Assembly: GCA_035299425.1 (NCBI GenBank)
Contig: DATGWP010000039.1
Span: 1-28,454 of the forward strand
From: Bog-950 sp035299425
GTDB taxonomy: Bacteria; Bacteroidota; Bacteroidia; Chitinophagales; LD1
DNA length: 28,454 nt
Direction: 5' to 3'
Both the position numbers and the translations under genes were made by a program. A model generated the notes under the pieces. It was not told the origin of the DNA and did not search any database. It saw nothing but the letters and a program-made list of their open reading frames with translations. Positions 15,547 to 22,712 of this stretch are shown here, piece after piece; position 1 is the stretch's first letter; the number at the start of each line of letters is the position of its first letter.

Positions 15547-15597
15547 TTTCTTTATTTAATACATAGTGTTAGTTTTACAGTGAACCAAAAACACTAT
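15547..15597 (+). promoter_or_regulatory. Putative promoter with flanking inverted repeat
   Basis: TTTC (15547-15550), a 19-bp spacer and TAGTTTTA (15570-15577), one mismatch from TAnnTTTG. An 8-bp inverted repeat ATAGTGTT (15563-15570) / AACACTAT (15590-15597) brackets the -7 box and ends 1 bp before the start codon of the DUF7619 gene. Confidence 0.35.
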
Positions 15598-15598
15598 T

Positions 15599-17509
15599 AT
15601 GAAAAAATTACTACCCGGCATATTTGCCATAGTGCTGTTTTACAGCACCTCCTATTCTCAGTATTGCGGGCATACAGGTAATCCATCGGGCGTATCACAA
15701 TGTACATCCACAGGCGCCCTTACGCAGCCCGGCTTTACACCTAATGAGGATATTCCCTGCATCAACCGCAGTCAGTTCACCAATATTGTTCTCGATTTTA
15801 AAAATTTTGACACCATAAGATTTGGGGGCCAAACTTTAACTACACAAAGCCTTAGGATAGATTCAATTGGCAATCTTCCGGATGGCTTATGCTGGGTAAC
15901 TAATAAAGCCAATAATACTTATGCTAATCAGGAATCCGGATGTTTAAAAATTTCGGGTGTAACAACTGCACCTCCGGGGCAATATCTTATCAAGTTAATA
16001 ATTACTGTAAATGTAGGTATTAACATCACTACAGACGCTTCTGCTGCTAATATGTTCATGTATTTAAGGGTAATAGATCAATCATTTTCGTTCTGCCCAC
16101 CAATAGACACTTCTCAAACCAGTTCAACTCCTTATCAGCCTTTTAACGGCAACTATCAAAATGTAGCGCAGATAAGCGGTAAACTGTATTACGATGCTAA
16201 CCAGAACGGTACCTATGAAAACGGAGAACTTGGTATACCCGGTAAAATTGTAAATGTGGGTAGTACTTATGTGGCAGCCAGCAACGCGCTCGGAAATTTT
16301 CATGCTTATGTACCTGCAGGCACTTATACGCTTAAACCTGCCGGAAGCCTGGGTTTTCCATATAGCCCCGATAGCATTGTTGTTGATGCACCGAATGTTG
16401 CTACCAACTACGTTGGTTCAAATTTTGGAGTACTAATACCTGCTGATTATTGTGAAGGTTTTTTAAGCATTGTATCGCAATCTCCGCCACCCCGCCCCGG
16501 TTTTAACAACCACATGCTTTTGCAGTTTCATAACACTATTTCCGCTAACCCGGTTTCGCAAACTATTAAGTTTACTTACAATGGTGGAGAGGTATTTGTT
16601 TCAGCTAACCCTGCACCTACTACTATAGATACAGTTGGCCGGTTTATAACATGGGACGTAACCAACATAGCCGCTAATAGTAAATGGACCGCCGATGTGA
16701 TTTTTTACAATCCGCCACCACCAGCCACAGCTATTGGCGATATAAGATACTACAGTTCTAATGTTATAAACTCTACCTGCGGTGGTATGGATACTGTGCA
16801 CACCCGCCAAGAGGTAACCGTGGTAGGTTCTTATGACCCTAACGATAAAGCTGTGTCGCCAGCCGGCTTAGGCGCTGGTGGTAGGGTGTTGCCGTCCACC
16901 GAACCCCTTAGCTACACCATTCGCTTTCAAAACACGGGAACATACCCCGCAGAGAATGTAAAGGTGATAGATACCATGAGTAACCTGGTTAACATGGCTA
17001 CATTTAAATTGATTGCTACATCACATCCCTGCGAGGTTTTTGTAAATGGCAGGGTGGTTACTTTTGCTTTTAACGGCATACAACTGGCCGATAGTTTTAA
17101 CAACGAGCCCATGAGCCACGGCTACATTCAATATTCCATTCGGCCAAACACAGGGTTTGTACACAATACTGTAATAGAGAATCTGGCTGATATTTATTTT
17201 GACTTTAACGCTCCTATACGTACCAATACTACCCGCACCACCGGCGATGCTTTTATAGGCATAAGCAAAATAAGCGAACCGGTTTTACAGTTTGATATTT
17301 ATCCAAATCCTATCTCGGGCAACGTACTGCAATTGGTAGTTGATCCGCAACTGGTGGGTAAAGATGCAGAGTTAATGGATGTAAATGGTAAACTGCTTAG
17401 CAGAAGCAGGGTAAGTGCGGTTAATAGCGGTATTTCTATTAAAGATCTACCAGCGGGTGTTTATCTGGTTAAGGTAGGTGCGGCAGTTAAAAGATTAGTG
17501 CGCGAATAG
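15599..17509 (+). CDS. Large secreted protein with SdrD-B-like and DUF7619 domains and T9SS sorting domain (paralog A)
   Basis: 636 residues. Signal peptide MKKLLPGIFAIVLFYSTSYSQ, then a Cys-bearing N-terminal domain (QYCGHTGNPSGVSQCTS, IPCINR, to about 180). An SdrD B-like beta domain follows (about 193-270: QISGKLYYDANQNGTYENGE ... YVPAGTYTLKP). A DUF7619-type region begins at SYDPNDKAVSPAG (about 412) with YTIRFQNTGTYPAENVKVIDT and ends in ADIYFDFNAPIRTNTT. The last ~75 residues are a T9SS type A domain (FDIYPNPISGN ... LPAGVYLVKV). Such proteins are displayed or released by T9SS; the function of DUF7619 is unknown. A paralog with the same layout lies at 22713-24611. The start is supported by the signal peptide and the promoter-like sequence just upstream. 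Confidence 0.88.
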   Translation: MKKLLPGIFAIVLFYSTSYSQYCGHTGNPSGVSQCTSTGALTQPGFTPNEDIPCINRSQFTNIVLDFKNFDTIRFGGQTLTTQSLRIDSIGNLPDGLCWVTNKANNTYANQESGCLKISGVTTAPPGQYLIKLIITVNVGINITTDASAANMFMYLRVIDQSFSFCPPIDTSQTSSTPYQPFNGNYQNVAQISGKLYYDANQNGTYENGELGIPGKIVNVGSTYVAASNALGNFHAYVPAGTYTLKPAGSLGFPYSPDSIVVDAPNVATNYVGSNFGVLIPADYCEGFLSIVSQSPPPRPGFNNHMLLQFHNTISANPVSQTIKFTYNGGEVFVSANPAPTTIDTVGRFITWDVTNIAANSKWTADVIFYNPPPPATAIGDIRYYSSNVINSTCGGMDTVHTRQEVTVVGSYDPNDKAVSPAGLGAGGRVLPSTEPLSYTIRFQNTGTYPAENVKVIDTMSNLVNMATFKLIATSHPCEVFVNGRVVTFAFNGIQLADSFNNEPMSHGYIQYSIRPNTGFVHNTVIENLADIYFDFNAPIRTNTTRTTGDAFIGISKISEPVLQFDIYPNPISGNVLQLVVDPQLVGKDAELMDVNGKLLSRSRVSAVNSGISIKDLPAGVYLVKVGAAVKRLVRE

Positions 17510-17531
17510 TGCGATAGTTTCTGCAATTGTA

Positions 17532-17567
17532 GCCTCCAATGGATGTGTTCCCTTTGGAGGCTTTTTT
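17532..17567 (+). terminator. Intrinsic terminator after DUF7619 paralog A
   Basis: GCCTCCAA (17532-17539) pairs with TTGGAGGC (17554-17561), an 8-bp stem with a 14-nt loop, followed by six T. It separates the T9SS cargo gene from the miaB run. Confidence 0.85.
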
Positions 17568-17591
17568 CTGCCATTTTGTCCGCTAAAATTT

Positions 17592-17599
17592 TATCTTTG
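17592..17599 (+). promoter_or_regulatory. Putative -7 box for miaB
   Basis: TATCTTTG is a perfect TAnnTTTG. The usual -33 element is not evident at the expected distance (a TTTG lies only 13 bp upstream). It would give a leader of about 50 nt. Confidence 0.4.
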
Positions 17600-17656
17600 C
17601 CAGCCCTAAATTAGGGGCGCTGCTGGTATTATAAATCGCTGACAGATAAAAACGAT

Positions 17657-19141
17657 ATGAAGACTGAGTTATACAATAATGAAGTGGCCTTTGAGGTTCA
17701 GCCAAAAGTAATTGACGAAAACCGCCAGGGCGAGGTGTTTAAAGTTGCTGAGCAGGTTAAGAAAACCCCGAATGGCAAAACCCGCAAGTTTTATATTGAA
17801 AGCTACGGCTGCCAGATGAACTTTGCCGATAGTGAAGTGGTGGCATCTATACTCAACACTTCGGGATACGAGGCAACCGGCGAGTTTTTAGATGCCGACC
17901 TGATATTAATAAACACCTGTGCCATTCGCGATAATGCCGAGCAACGTGTACGTCATCGCCTGATGCATCTTTCGGCCGTAAAAAAGAAAAAGCGTGGTGC
18001 CGTTATAGCAGTATTGGGTTGCATGGCCGAGCGCTTAAAAGAGAAATTTTTAGAGGAAGAAAAAATAGTAGATATAGTAGCTGGCCCCGATGCTTACCGC
18101 GCCCTGCCAGGTTTGATTGAGGAGGCAGAAACCGGACAAAAGGCAGTAAACGTATTACTTAGCCGCGAAGAAACTTATGCAGAGATAAATCCGGTGCGCC
18201 TTAACAGTAATGGCATTACCGCTTTCGTAAGCATTATGCGTGGTTGCGATAACATGTGCTCTTTCTGTGTAGTACCTTTTACCCGTGGCCGCGAACGTAG
18301 CCGCGATTACGATAGCATTATAGCCGAAGCCAAAGAGTTATACGCCAATGGTTACCGCGATATAACTTTATTGGGCCAAAATGTAGACTCATATCGTTTT
18401 AGTCACGACCCTAAACTGGTTGGCAAAAAACTGGTAGATGCCAAGTACGATGAAAACGTGGTAAATTTTGCGGGGCTGCTTGAGATGGTAGCGCAAATAG
18501 CACCCGACCTGCGCGTTCGTTTTTCTACCTCGCACCCTAAGGATATGACCGATGATGTGCTGCATGCTATGGCTAAGTATCACAATATCTGCAAGTATAT
18601 ACACCTGCCGGTGCAATCGGGCAATAGCCGCATACTCGAAATGATGAACCGGACTTATACGCGCGAGTGGTATCTTGATCGTATTGCGGCCATTCGTCGT
18701 ATAGTACCCGAAGCAGCAATCAGCACCGATATTATAACCGGCTATTGCAGCGAAACAGAGGAAGAGCACCAGGATACATTAAGTATGATGCAGCATGTGC
18801 GCTACGAAATGGCTTATATGTTTGCCTACAACGAACGCCCCGGTACGGTTGCTGCTAAAAAACATACCGATGATATACCCGAAGAAATAAAAAAACGCCG
18901 CTTGCAGGAGGTAGTTGATTTACACCGCATCCACTCGCTGGAACGCAACCGCGAAGATATTGGTAAAACATTTGAAGTACTGGTGGAAGGTACCTCGCAG
19001 CGTAGCGAGGAAGATGTTTACGGGCGCAATACCCAAAACAAAGTGATAGTATTTGAGCGCCGAGATTATAAGCCCGGCGATTATGTAAATGTAAAAGTAG
19101 TAGGCTGCACCAGCGGAACGTTGATTGGCGAACCGGTTTAA
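17657..19141 (+). CDS. miaB: tRNA-2-methylthio-N6-dimethylallyladenosine synthase
   Basis: 494 residues, a full-length methylthiotransferase. It adds the 2-methylthio group to i6A37 of tRNAs reading UNN codons. The N-terminal UPF0004 domain has the three Cys for the auxiliary 4Fe-4S cluster: Cys52 (ESYGCQMN), Cys88 (INTCAIRDNAE) and Cys122 (LGCMAER). The radical-SAM core has Cys197, Cys201 and Cys204 (MRGCDNMCSFCVVPFTRGRERSR). A C-terminal TRAM domain for tRNA binding follows (about 428-494). The NTCAIRDNAEQ and VPFTRGRE forms fit MiaB rather than MtaB or RimO. The first 40 residues are a phylum-typical charged extension. It is followed after 10 bp by the sigma-54 activator gene, so the two are probably cotranscribed. 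Confidence 0.96.
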   Translation: MKTELYNNEVAFEVQPKVIDENRQGEVFKVAEQVKKTPNGKTRKFYIESYGCQMNFADSEVVASILNTSGYEATGEFLDADLILINTCAIRDNAEQRVRHRLMHLSAVKKKKRGAVIAVLGCMAERLKEKFLEEEKIVDIVAGPDAYRALPGLIEEAETGQKAVNVLLSREETYAEINPVRLNSNGITAFVSIMRGCDNMCSFCVVPFTRGRERSRDYDSIIAEAKELYANGYRDITLLGQNVDSYRFSHDPKLVGKKLVDAKYDENVVNFAGLLEMVAQIAPDLRVRFSTSHPKDMTDDVLHAMAKYHNICKYIHLPVQSGNSRILEMMNRTYTREWYLDRIAAIRRIVPEAAISTDIITGYCSETEEEHQDTLSMMQHVRYEMAYMFAYNERPGTVAAKKHTDDIPEEIKKRRLQEVVDLHRIHSLERNREDIGKTFEVLVEGTSQRSEEDVYGRNTQNKVIVFERRDYKPGDYVNVKVVGCTSGTLIGEPV

Positions 19142-19151
19142 GAAAAGTAGT

Positions 19152-20384
19152 ATGGAAATTCAAAGCATAAAAAATAGGTTTGGTATAATAGGTAATGCCC
19201 CGGCGCTTAACCATGCTATTAGCATTGCTGAGCGTGTAGCTGCCACCAATCTAACAGTACTTATTACCGGTGAGAGTGGTGTAGGTAAGGAGGTGTTCTC
19301 TCACATTATCCACCAATTGGGTGGGCGCAAGCATAACCCGTTTATTGCGGTAAACTGTGGTGCTATACCAGAGGGTACCATCGATTCTGAATTATTCGGG
19401 CACGAAAAAGGCTCCTTTACCGGTGCGCACGATGCGCGCAAAGGTTATTTTGAAACTGTAAATGGAGGCACCATATTTTTAGATGAAATAGGAGAGTTGC
19501 CTATAGGCACACAGGCGCGTTTGCTGCGTGTATTAGAGTCAGGAGAATATATCCGCGTAGGTTCCAGCAAGGTTATAAAAACAGATGTACGTCTTATTGC
19601 TGCTACTAACGTAAACCTGCAAGAGGCTGTGCGTGCCGGCAAATTTCGCGAAGATTTGTATTACCGTTTATCTACTGTGCCTATTTACATTCCGCCATTG
19701 CGCGAACGTGGCGAAGATATTTATTCTCTGTTCCGCAAGTTCTCCTCTGATTTTAGTGAGAAGAATAAAATACCCGCAGTTAAACTTACCGACGATGCCA
19801 AAGATCTTATTCTTAAATATCCATGGCCTGGTAACGTGCGCCAGTTAAAAAATGTAGCCGAACAGGTATCCATACTGGCTATGGATAAAGAAGTTAGCGC
19901 AAAGGAGTTGCAACAGATAGTTCCGGATATTACCGATAATCGTTTACCTGCACTGGCCGAAGCGCGGTACCAAAGTGGTGGAAGTAACTTTACCGAGCGG
20001 GAGATTTTATACAAGCTGATTTTTGACTTAAAAACCGACCTTAACGATCTTAAGCAATTTGTATACGATATCACCCGCCATCAGGTAGCGGGTGGTGCGC
20101 CGCTGCAGCCCAACAATAATTTCGAATTGGGTAATAATACAAACATCGAAAAGCCGTTAATTATCTCGCACCAGAACCCTAATCAGCCTATGGTAGTAGA
20201 TAATAAGGGTTTTCACGAATCTGAAACTATTGAGGAGTCGCTGTCTTTGATGGATAAGGAAAAGGAGTTGATTGTTAAAGCTCTGAAAAAACATAGAAAT
20301 AAGCGCAAGAATGCCGCAGATGATTTGGGTATTTCTGAACGCACCCTGTACCGTAAGATAAAGGAGTATAATATCGAGATTTGA
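19152..20384 (+). CDS. Sigma-54-dependent transcriptional activator without receiver domain
   Basis: 410 residues. The AAA+ domain starts almost at the N-terminus: Walker A GESGVGKE (40-47), sigma-54 contact loop GSFTGA (87-92; usual GAFTGA with Ala to Ser), Walker B IFLDE (108-112), and arginine finger region EDLYYRL. The C-terminus (about 368-410) is a Fis-type helix-turn-helix, NAADDLGISERTLYRKIKEY. It lacks any N-terminal receiver, GAF or PAS domain, so it must be controlled by its level, by a partner or constitutively. Start chosen at the ATG at 19152, 10 bp after the miaB stop; a longer reading would run into miaB. This gene between miaB and lptE is a conserved arrangement in Bacteroidota. 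Its target genes are unknown, perhaps envelope functions. Confidence 0.93.
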   Translation: MEIQSIKNRFGIIGNAPALNHAISIAERVAATNLTVLITGESGVGKEVFSHIIHQLGGRKHNPFIAVNCGAIPEGTIDSELFGHEKGSFTGAHDARKGYFETVNGGTIFLDEIGELPIGTQARLLRVLESGEYIRVGSSKVIKTDVRLIAATNVNLQEAVRAGKFREDLYYRLSTVPIYIPPLRERGEDIYSLFRKFSSDFSEKNKIPAVKLTDDAKDLILKYPWPGNVRQLKNVAEQVSILAMDKEVSAKELQQIVPDITDNRLPALAEARYQSGGSNFTEREILYKLIFDLKTDLNDLKQFVYDITRHQVAGGAPLQPNNNFELGNNTNIEKPLIISHQNPNQPMVVDNKGFHESETIEESLSLMDKEKELIVKALKKHRNKRKNAADDLGISERTLYRKIKEYNIEI

Positions 20385-20423
20385 TTGACAGTTAATAGGG
20401 AATAAAAGCGGCTGTTTGTATTT

Positions 20424-20467
20424 CCCCTCTTGAGAGGGGTGGTTTCGCGAAGCCAAATCGGGGTGTG
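20424..20467. repeat. Dispersed intergenic hairpin element (CCCCTCTTGAGAGGGG type)
   Basis: A perfect 16-bp palindrome (20424-20439) is followed by GGTTTCGCGAAGCC and ATCGGGGTGTGT. Elements of this make-up are scattered in Bacteroidota intergenic regions (from memory). It lies within the miaB-secG run, between the sigma-54 activator and lptE, and could act as a processing or attenuation site. Confidence 0.55.
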
Positions 20468-20512
20468 TTTGTACTTGCAACAGTAAAAAAGAATAAAGGC
20501 AGAAATTTTAGC

Positions 20513-21052
20513 ATGAACTTCAACTTTCAACTCTCAATTTTCAATTTTCGAACAGGCGCATTTCTGCTCTTTCTTGGTTCGTTGTTCTGTGTTCTATCTG
20601 GCTGCAAGGTCTATTCTTTTACCGGAGCCAGTCTTTCTCCGGATGTAAAATCCGTTACTGTCGAATTGTTTCAAAATCGTGCCAGCAATGGGCCGGCATC
20701 ATTATCGCAAACGTTTACTGATAAGCTGAAATTTAAAATGCAAACCGAAGCCAACTTAAGGCAGGTGGCAGCCGATGGCGATTTGCAATTTAGCGGCAGT
20801 GTTACCGGTTATGTATTTACCAGCGATGCACCGGTAGCCAATGCTACCAGCGGACTTAATAAGTTAACCATTACAGTGCAGGTGCATTATGTAAATACCA
20901 AGGATGAAAAGGATACCTGGGACCAGGCATTTTCGCGCTATGCCCAGTATTCATCCAGCGAAGAATTGATTTCGGTAGAGGAAAGGTTGATAAATGAAAT
21001 AAACACGCAGCTGGTAGATGATATTTTTCAAAAGGCCTTAGTGAAGTGGTAG
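20513..21052 (+). CDS. lptE: LptE-like LPS-assembly lipoprotein
   Basis: 179 residues. A signal segment ends in lipobox VLSGC with lipid-bearing Cys31. The mature part follows the Bacteroidota LptE pattern: KVYSFTGASLSPDVKSVTVELFQNRA, then LSQTFTDKLKFKMQTEANLR, LQFSGSVTGY and a C-terminal NEINTQLVDDIFQKALVKW. LptE plugs the LptD barrel and helps insert lipopolysaccharide in the outer leaflet. I took the ATG at 20513; the GTG at 20465 would start inside the intergenic hairpin element. The first ~12 residues (NFQLSIFNF) are encoded by a TTCAACTCTCAATTTTCAAT-like simple sequence, so the natural start may be further in, although no later ATG precedes the lipobox. Confidence 0.85.
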   Translation: MNFNFQLSIFNFRTGAFLLFLGSLFCVLSGCKVYSFTGASLSPDVKSVTVELFQNRASNGPASLSQTFTDKLKFKMQTEANLRQVAADGDLQFSGSVTGYVFTSDAPVANATSGLNKLTITVQVHYVNTKDEKDTWDQAFSRYAQYSSSEELISVEERLINEINTQLVDDIFQKALVKW

Positions 21053-21065
21053 TTTTATATGTATT

Positions 21066-21116
21066 GTCATCCTGAGCATCCCGATAGCCATCGGGATTAT
21101 GCCGCGAAGGATCTTG
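21066..21116. repeat. Dispersed GTCATCCTGAGC...CGAAGGATCTTG element
   Basis: GTCATCCTGAGC (21066-21077) and CGAAGGATCTTG (21105-21116) enclose a perfect hairpin ATCCCGAT-AGCC-ATCGGGAT (21078-21097). Both parts are recurrent intergenic words in Bacteroidota genomes (from memory). It fills most of the 89-bp gap between lptE and the TPR gene. Confidence 0.55.
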
Positions 21117-21141
21117 TATTTTTAAGATTTAATTTGAACCC

Positions 21142-22128
21142 GTGTTAGACTCTATAAATAAAGATAATTTTCAACAGGCGCTTACGCGGTTCTCTACGCA
21201 CGAGTTAGAAACCCTGGTAGAGAAGTTTCCTTATTTTCAGCAGGCGCATCTTTTATTGGCAAAAAAATACCAAGAGCAAAACCACCCTAAGTTCGACCAG
21301 CAGTTGCAGTTAGCCGTGCTGTACACGCACGACAGAGAATTACTTTATTCAATTTTTAATGATAAATCTATACTGGAGACCGTTCCTGTTTCTCAATGGA
21401 AGAATGAAGTAGAGTCGGATAAACTGCCGGAAATACCGTTGAGCGAAGAACAGCATGTAAGCGATGCACCAGAGGCGGACGAAGAATTGCTTGCTCCTGT
21501 TTCAGAAGAGCAAAAGCCAGCATTTGAGTTGGCCCCTGAAAATTCAGCGACTGAAAAATCCGTAGAGGAAGTAGAATTGCCGGTTGAGCAGCTCCCGGTT
21601 GAGCAAATCGCTGCGTCTGAGCCGGCAGAGGAGGAGCTATCATTGCACCAAATAGAAGAGCAAATCATTGCATTAACAGAAGAAAAAGAAGAATTTTCAA
21701 CAGAAGAGCCGCATACTTTTGGCGAATGGCTACAAGCTTACAGCACCGTAGAAACCCCGAAAATTGAACTAAAACAGGAGGAAATTCCTGCAGAGCCCGA
21801 AAAACTGGATGAAGAACTGGAAAAATTGTATGTGGCCAATATTCCCGTAAATCTGCAGGAACTGGTAGAGGAAGAAACACATTACAGTAAGGGGCTGGAT
21901 AGGTTTATAGAGGAACAGATACAAAAACATAAGGCTCCGCCTGTTAAAACCCCGGTAAGCGATAATGAACTTGACCCTGAGTTTATTACCGAAACTATGG
22001 CCAAAGTATACGAAATGCAGAAAAAGTATTCAAAGGCAATTAAGAGCTATGAGATACTTGCATTAAAATATCCCGAAAAAAATGATTTCTTTGCCGCCCG
22101 AATCAATTATTTAAAAAACATAACCTAA
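21142..22128 (+). CDS. TPR-containing protein of the lptE-secG run
   Basis: 328 residues, start GTG (no better in-frame ATG is near; the first ATG would lose the conserved N-terminus). Residues 1-75 form a helical domain, FQQALTRFSTHELETLVEKFPYFQQAHLLLAKKY, in which FPYFQ is typical of this family. A long Glu/Pro-rich low-complexity stretch (about 100-235, with VEELPVEQLPVEQ-like tandem bits) follows. A C-terminal TPR-like pair (about 275-328) contains ETMAKVYEMQKKYSKAIKSYEILALKYPEKN. No signal peptide, so probably cytoplasmic. Homologues in the same position between lptE and secG are common in the phylum, but the function is unknown; a link to envelope biogenesis is a guess from context. It ends 3 bp before secG. 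Confidence 0.85.
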   Translation: MLDSINKDNFQQALTRFSTHELETLVEKFPYFQQAHLLLAKKYQEQNHPKFDQQLQLAVLYTHDRELLYSIFNDKSILETVPVSQWKNEVESDKLPEIPLSEEQHVSDAPEADEELLAPVSEEQKPAFELAPENSATEKSVEEVELPVEQLPVEQIAASEPAEEELSLHQIEEQIIALTEEKEEFSTEEPHTFGEWLQAYSTVETPKIELKQEEIPAEPEKLDEELEKLYVANIPVNLQELVEEETHYSKGLDRFIEEQIQKHKAPPVKTPVSDNELDPEFITETMAKVYEMQKKYSKAIKSYEILALKYPEKNDFFAARINYLKNIT

Positions 22129-22131
22129 GTC

Positions 22132-22500
22132 ATGTACGCTTTTATTACCATTATTATCGTTGTTATTTGTGCCCTGCTTGGTGCGGTAGTTCTTATTCAA
22201 AACCCTAAAGGTGGTGGCCTTAATGCCTCTTTTGGTGGTGTAGGTCAGCAACTGCTTGGCGCACGCCGCTCTACCGATATAGTTGAAAAACTTACCTGGG
22301 GCTTTGCCGTAGCATTAATCGTGCTTTGCCTTTCTACTGCTTTTTTTGTAGATAAGAAAGCTGTTAGAAAAGAAGAAGTGCAAACTTCGGAAATTGAGAA
22401 AATGGAAAAAGGTAAAGGCGCCTTTCAACAGCCCGTATCGACTCAGCAGCAGCCGGCTGCTCAACAACAACCTGCAACTCCAACCGAGCCAGCTAAGTAA
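22132..22500 (+). CDS. secG: Preprotein translocase subunit SecG
   Basis: 122 residues. Two membrane helices (about 2-21 and 55-73) flank the conserved QNPKGGGLNASFGGVGQQLLGARRS loop, the hallmark of SecG (QxGKGGG in others). The C-terminal tail is Gln/Pro/Ala-rich (QQPVSTQQQPAAQQQPATP), as usual in this phylum. It is an accessory part of the SecYEG inner-membrane channel. It lies 3 bp after the TPR gene, so is surely cotranscribed with it. Confidence 0.95.
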   Translation: MYAFITIIIVVICALLGAVVLIQNPKGGGLNASFGGVGQQLLGARRSTDIVEKLTWGFAVALIVLCLSTAFFVDKKAVRKEEVQTSEIEKMEKGKGAFQQPVSTQQQPAAQQQPATPTEPAK

Positions 22501-22516
22501 TTATATATACCATCAT

Positions 22517-22550
22517 AACAGGCCTGTTCCTTCATAGGGGCGGGCCTGTT
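22517..22550 (+). terminator. Inverted repeat after secG, probable terminator
   Basis: AACAGGCC (22517-22524) pairs with GGCCTGTT (22543-22550). The following GCATTTATA is a poor T-run, so termination may be weak or factor-assisted. Confidence 0.5.
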
Positions 22551-22660
22551 GCATTTATACATCTATGTAAGTAAGATATTAAAGATAGCTTAGTGATGCC
22601 GCCTCAGCTTTTTTACGGTAAGTATCTCTCTTAAGTGTGTAAGAAATTCTTTTTATTGCC

Positions 22661-22708
22661 TTTTACCAGGGCTATAGCAGGTATAGATTTGCATAAACAA
22701 AATCTATA
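22661..22708 (+). promoter_or_regulatory. Putative promoter overlapped by a 9-bp inverted repeat
   Basis: TTTT (22661-22664), a 19-bp spacer and TAGATTTG (22684-22691), a perfect -7 box. The perfect inverted repeat TATAGATTT (22682-22690) / AAATCTATA (22700-22708) covers the -7 box and the expected transcription start, ending 4 bp before the ATG at 22713. It looks like an operator. Confidence 0.5.
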
Positions 22709-22712
22709 CACT

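Noticed and set aside
15268..15598. tmRNA, RNase P RNA or SRP RNA in the structured gap
   Set aside because: No tmRNA-like acceptor ends or tag frame, no RNase P core words and no SRP domain IV GGAA/GCAGC loop were seen.
18389..18769. 126-residue minus-strand frame inside miaB
   Set aside because: Antisense to a strongly conserved gene, no recognisable domain, explained by codon bias.
20465..20512. GTG start for lptE at 20465
   Set aside because: It begins inside a dispersed hairpin element and adds residues unlike a lipoprotein signal.
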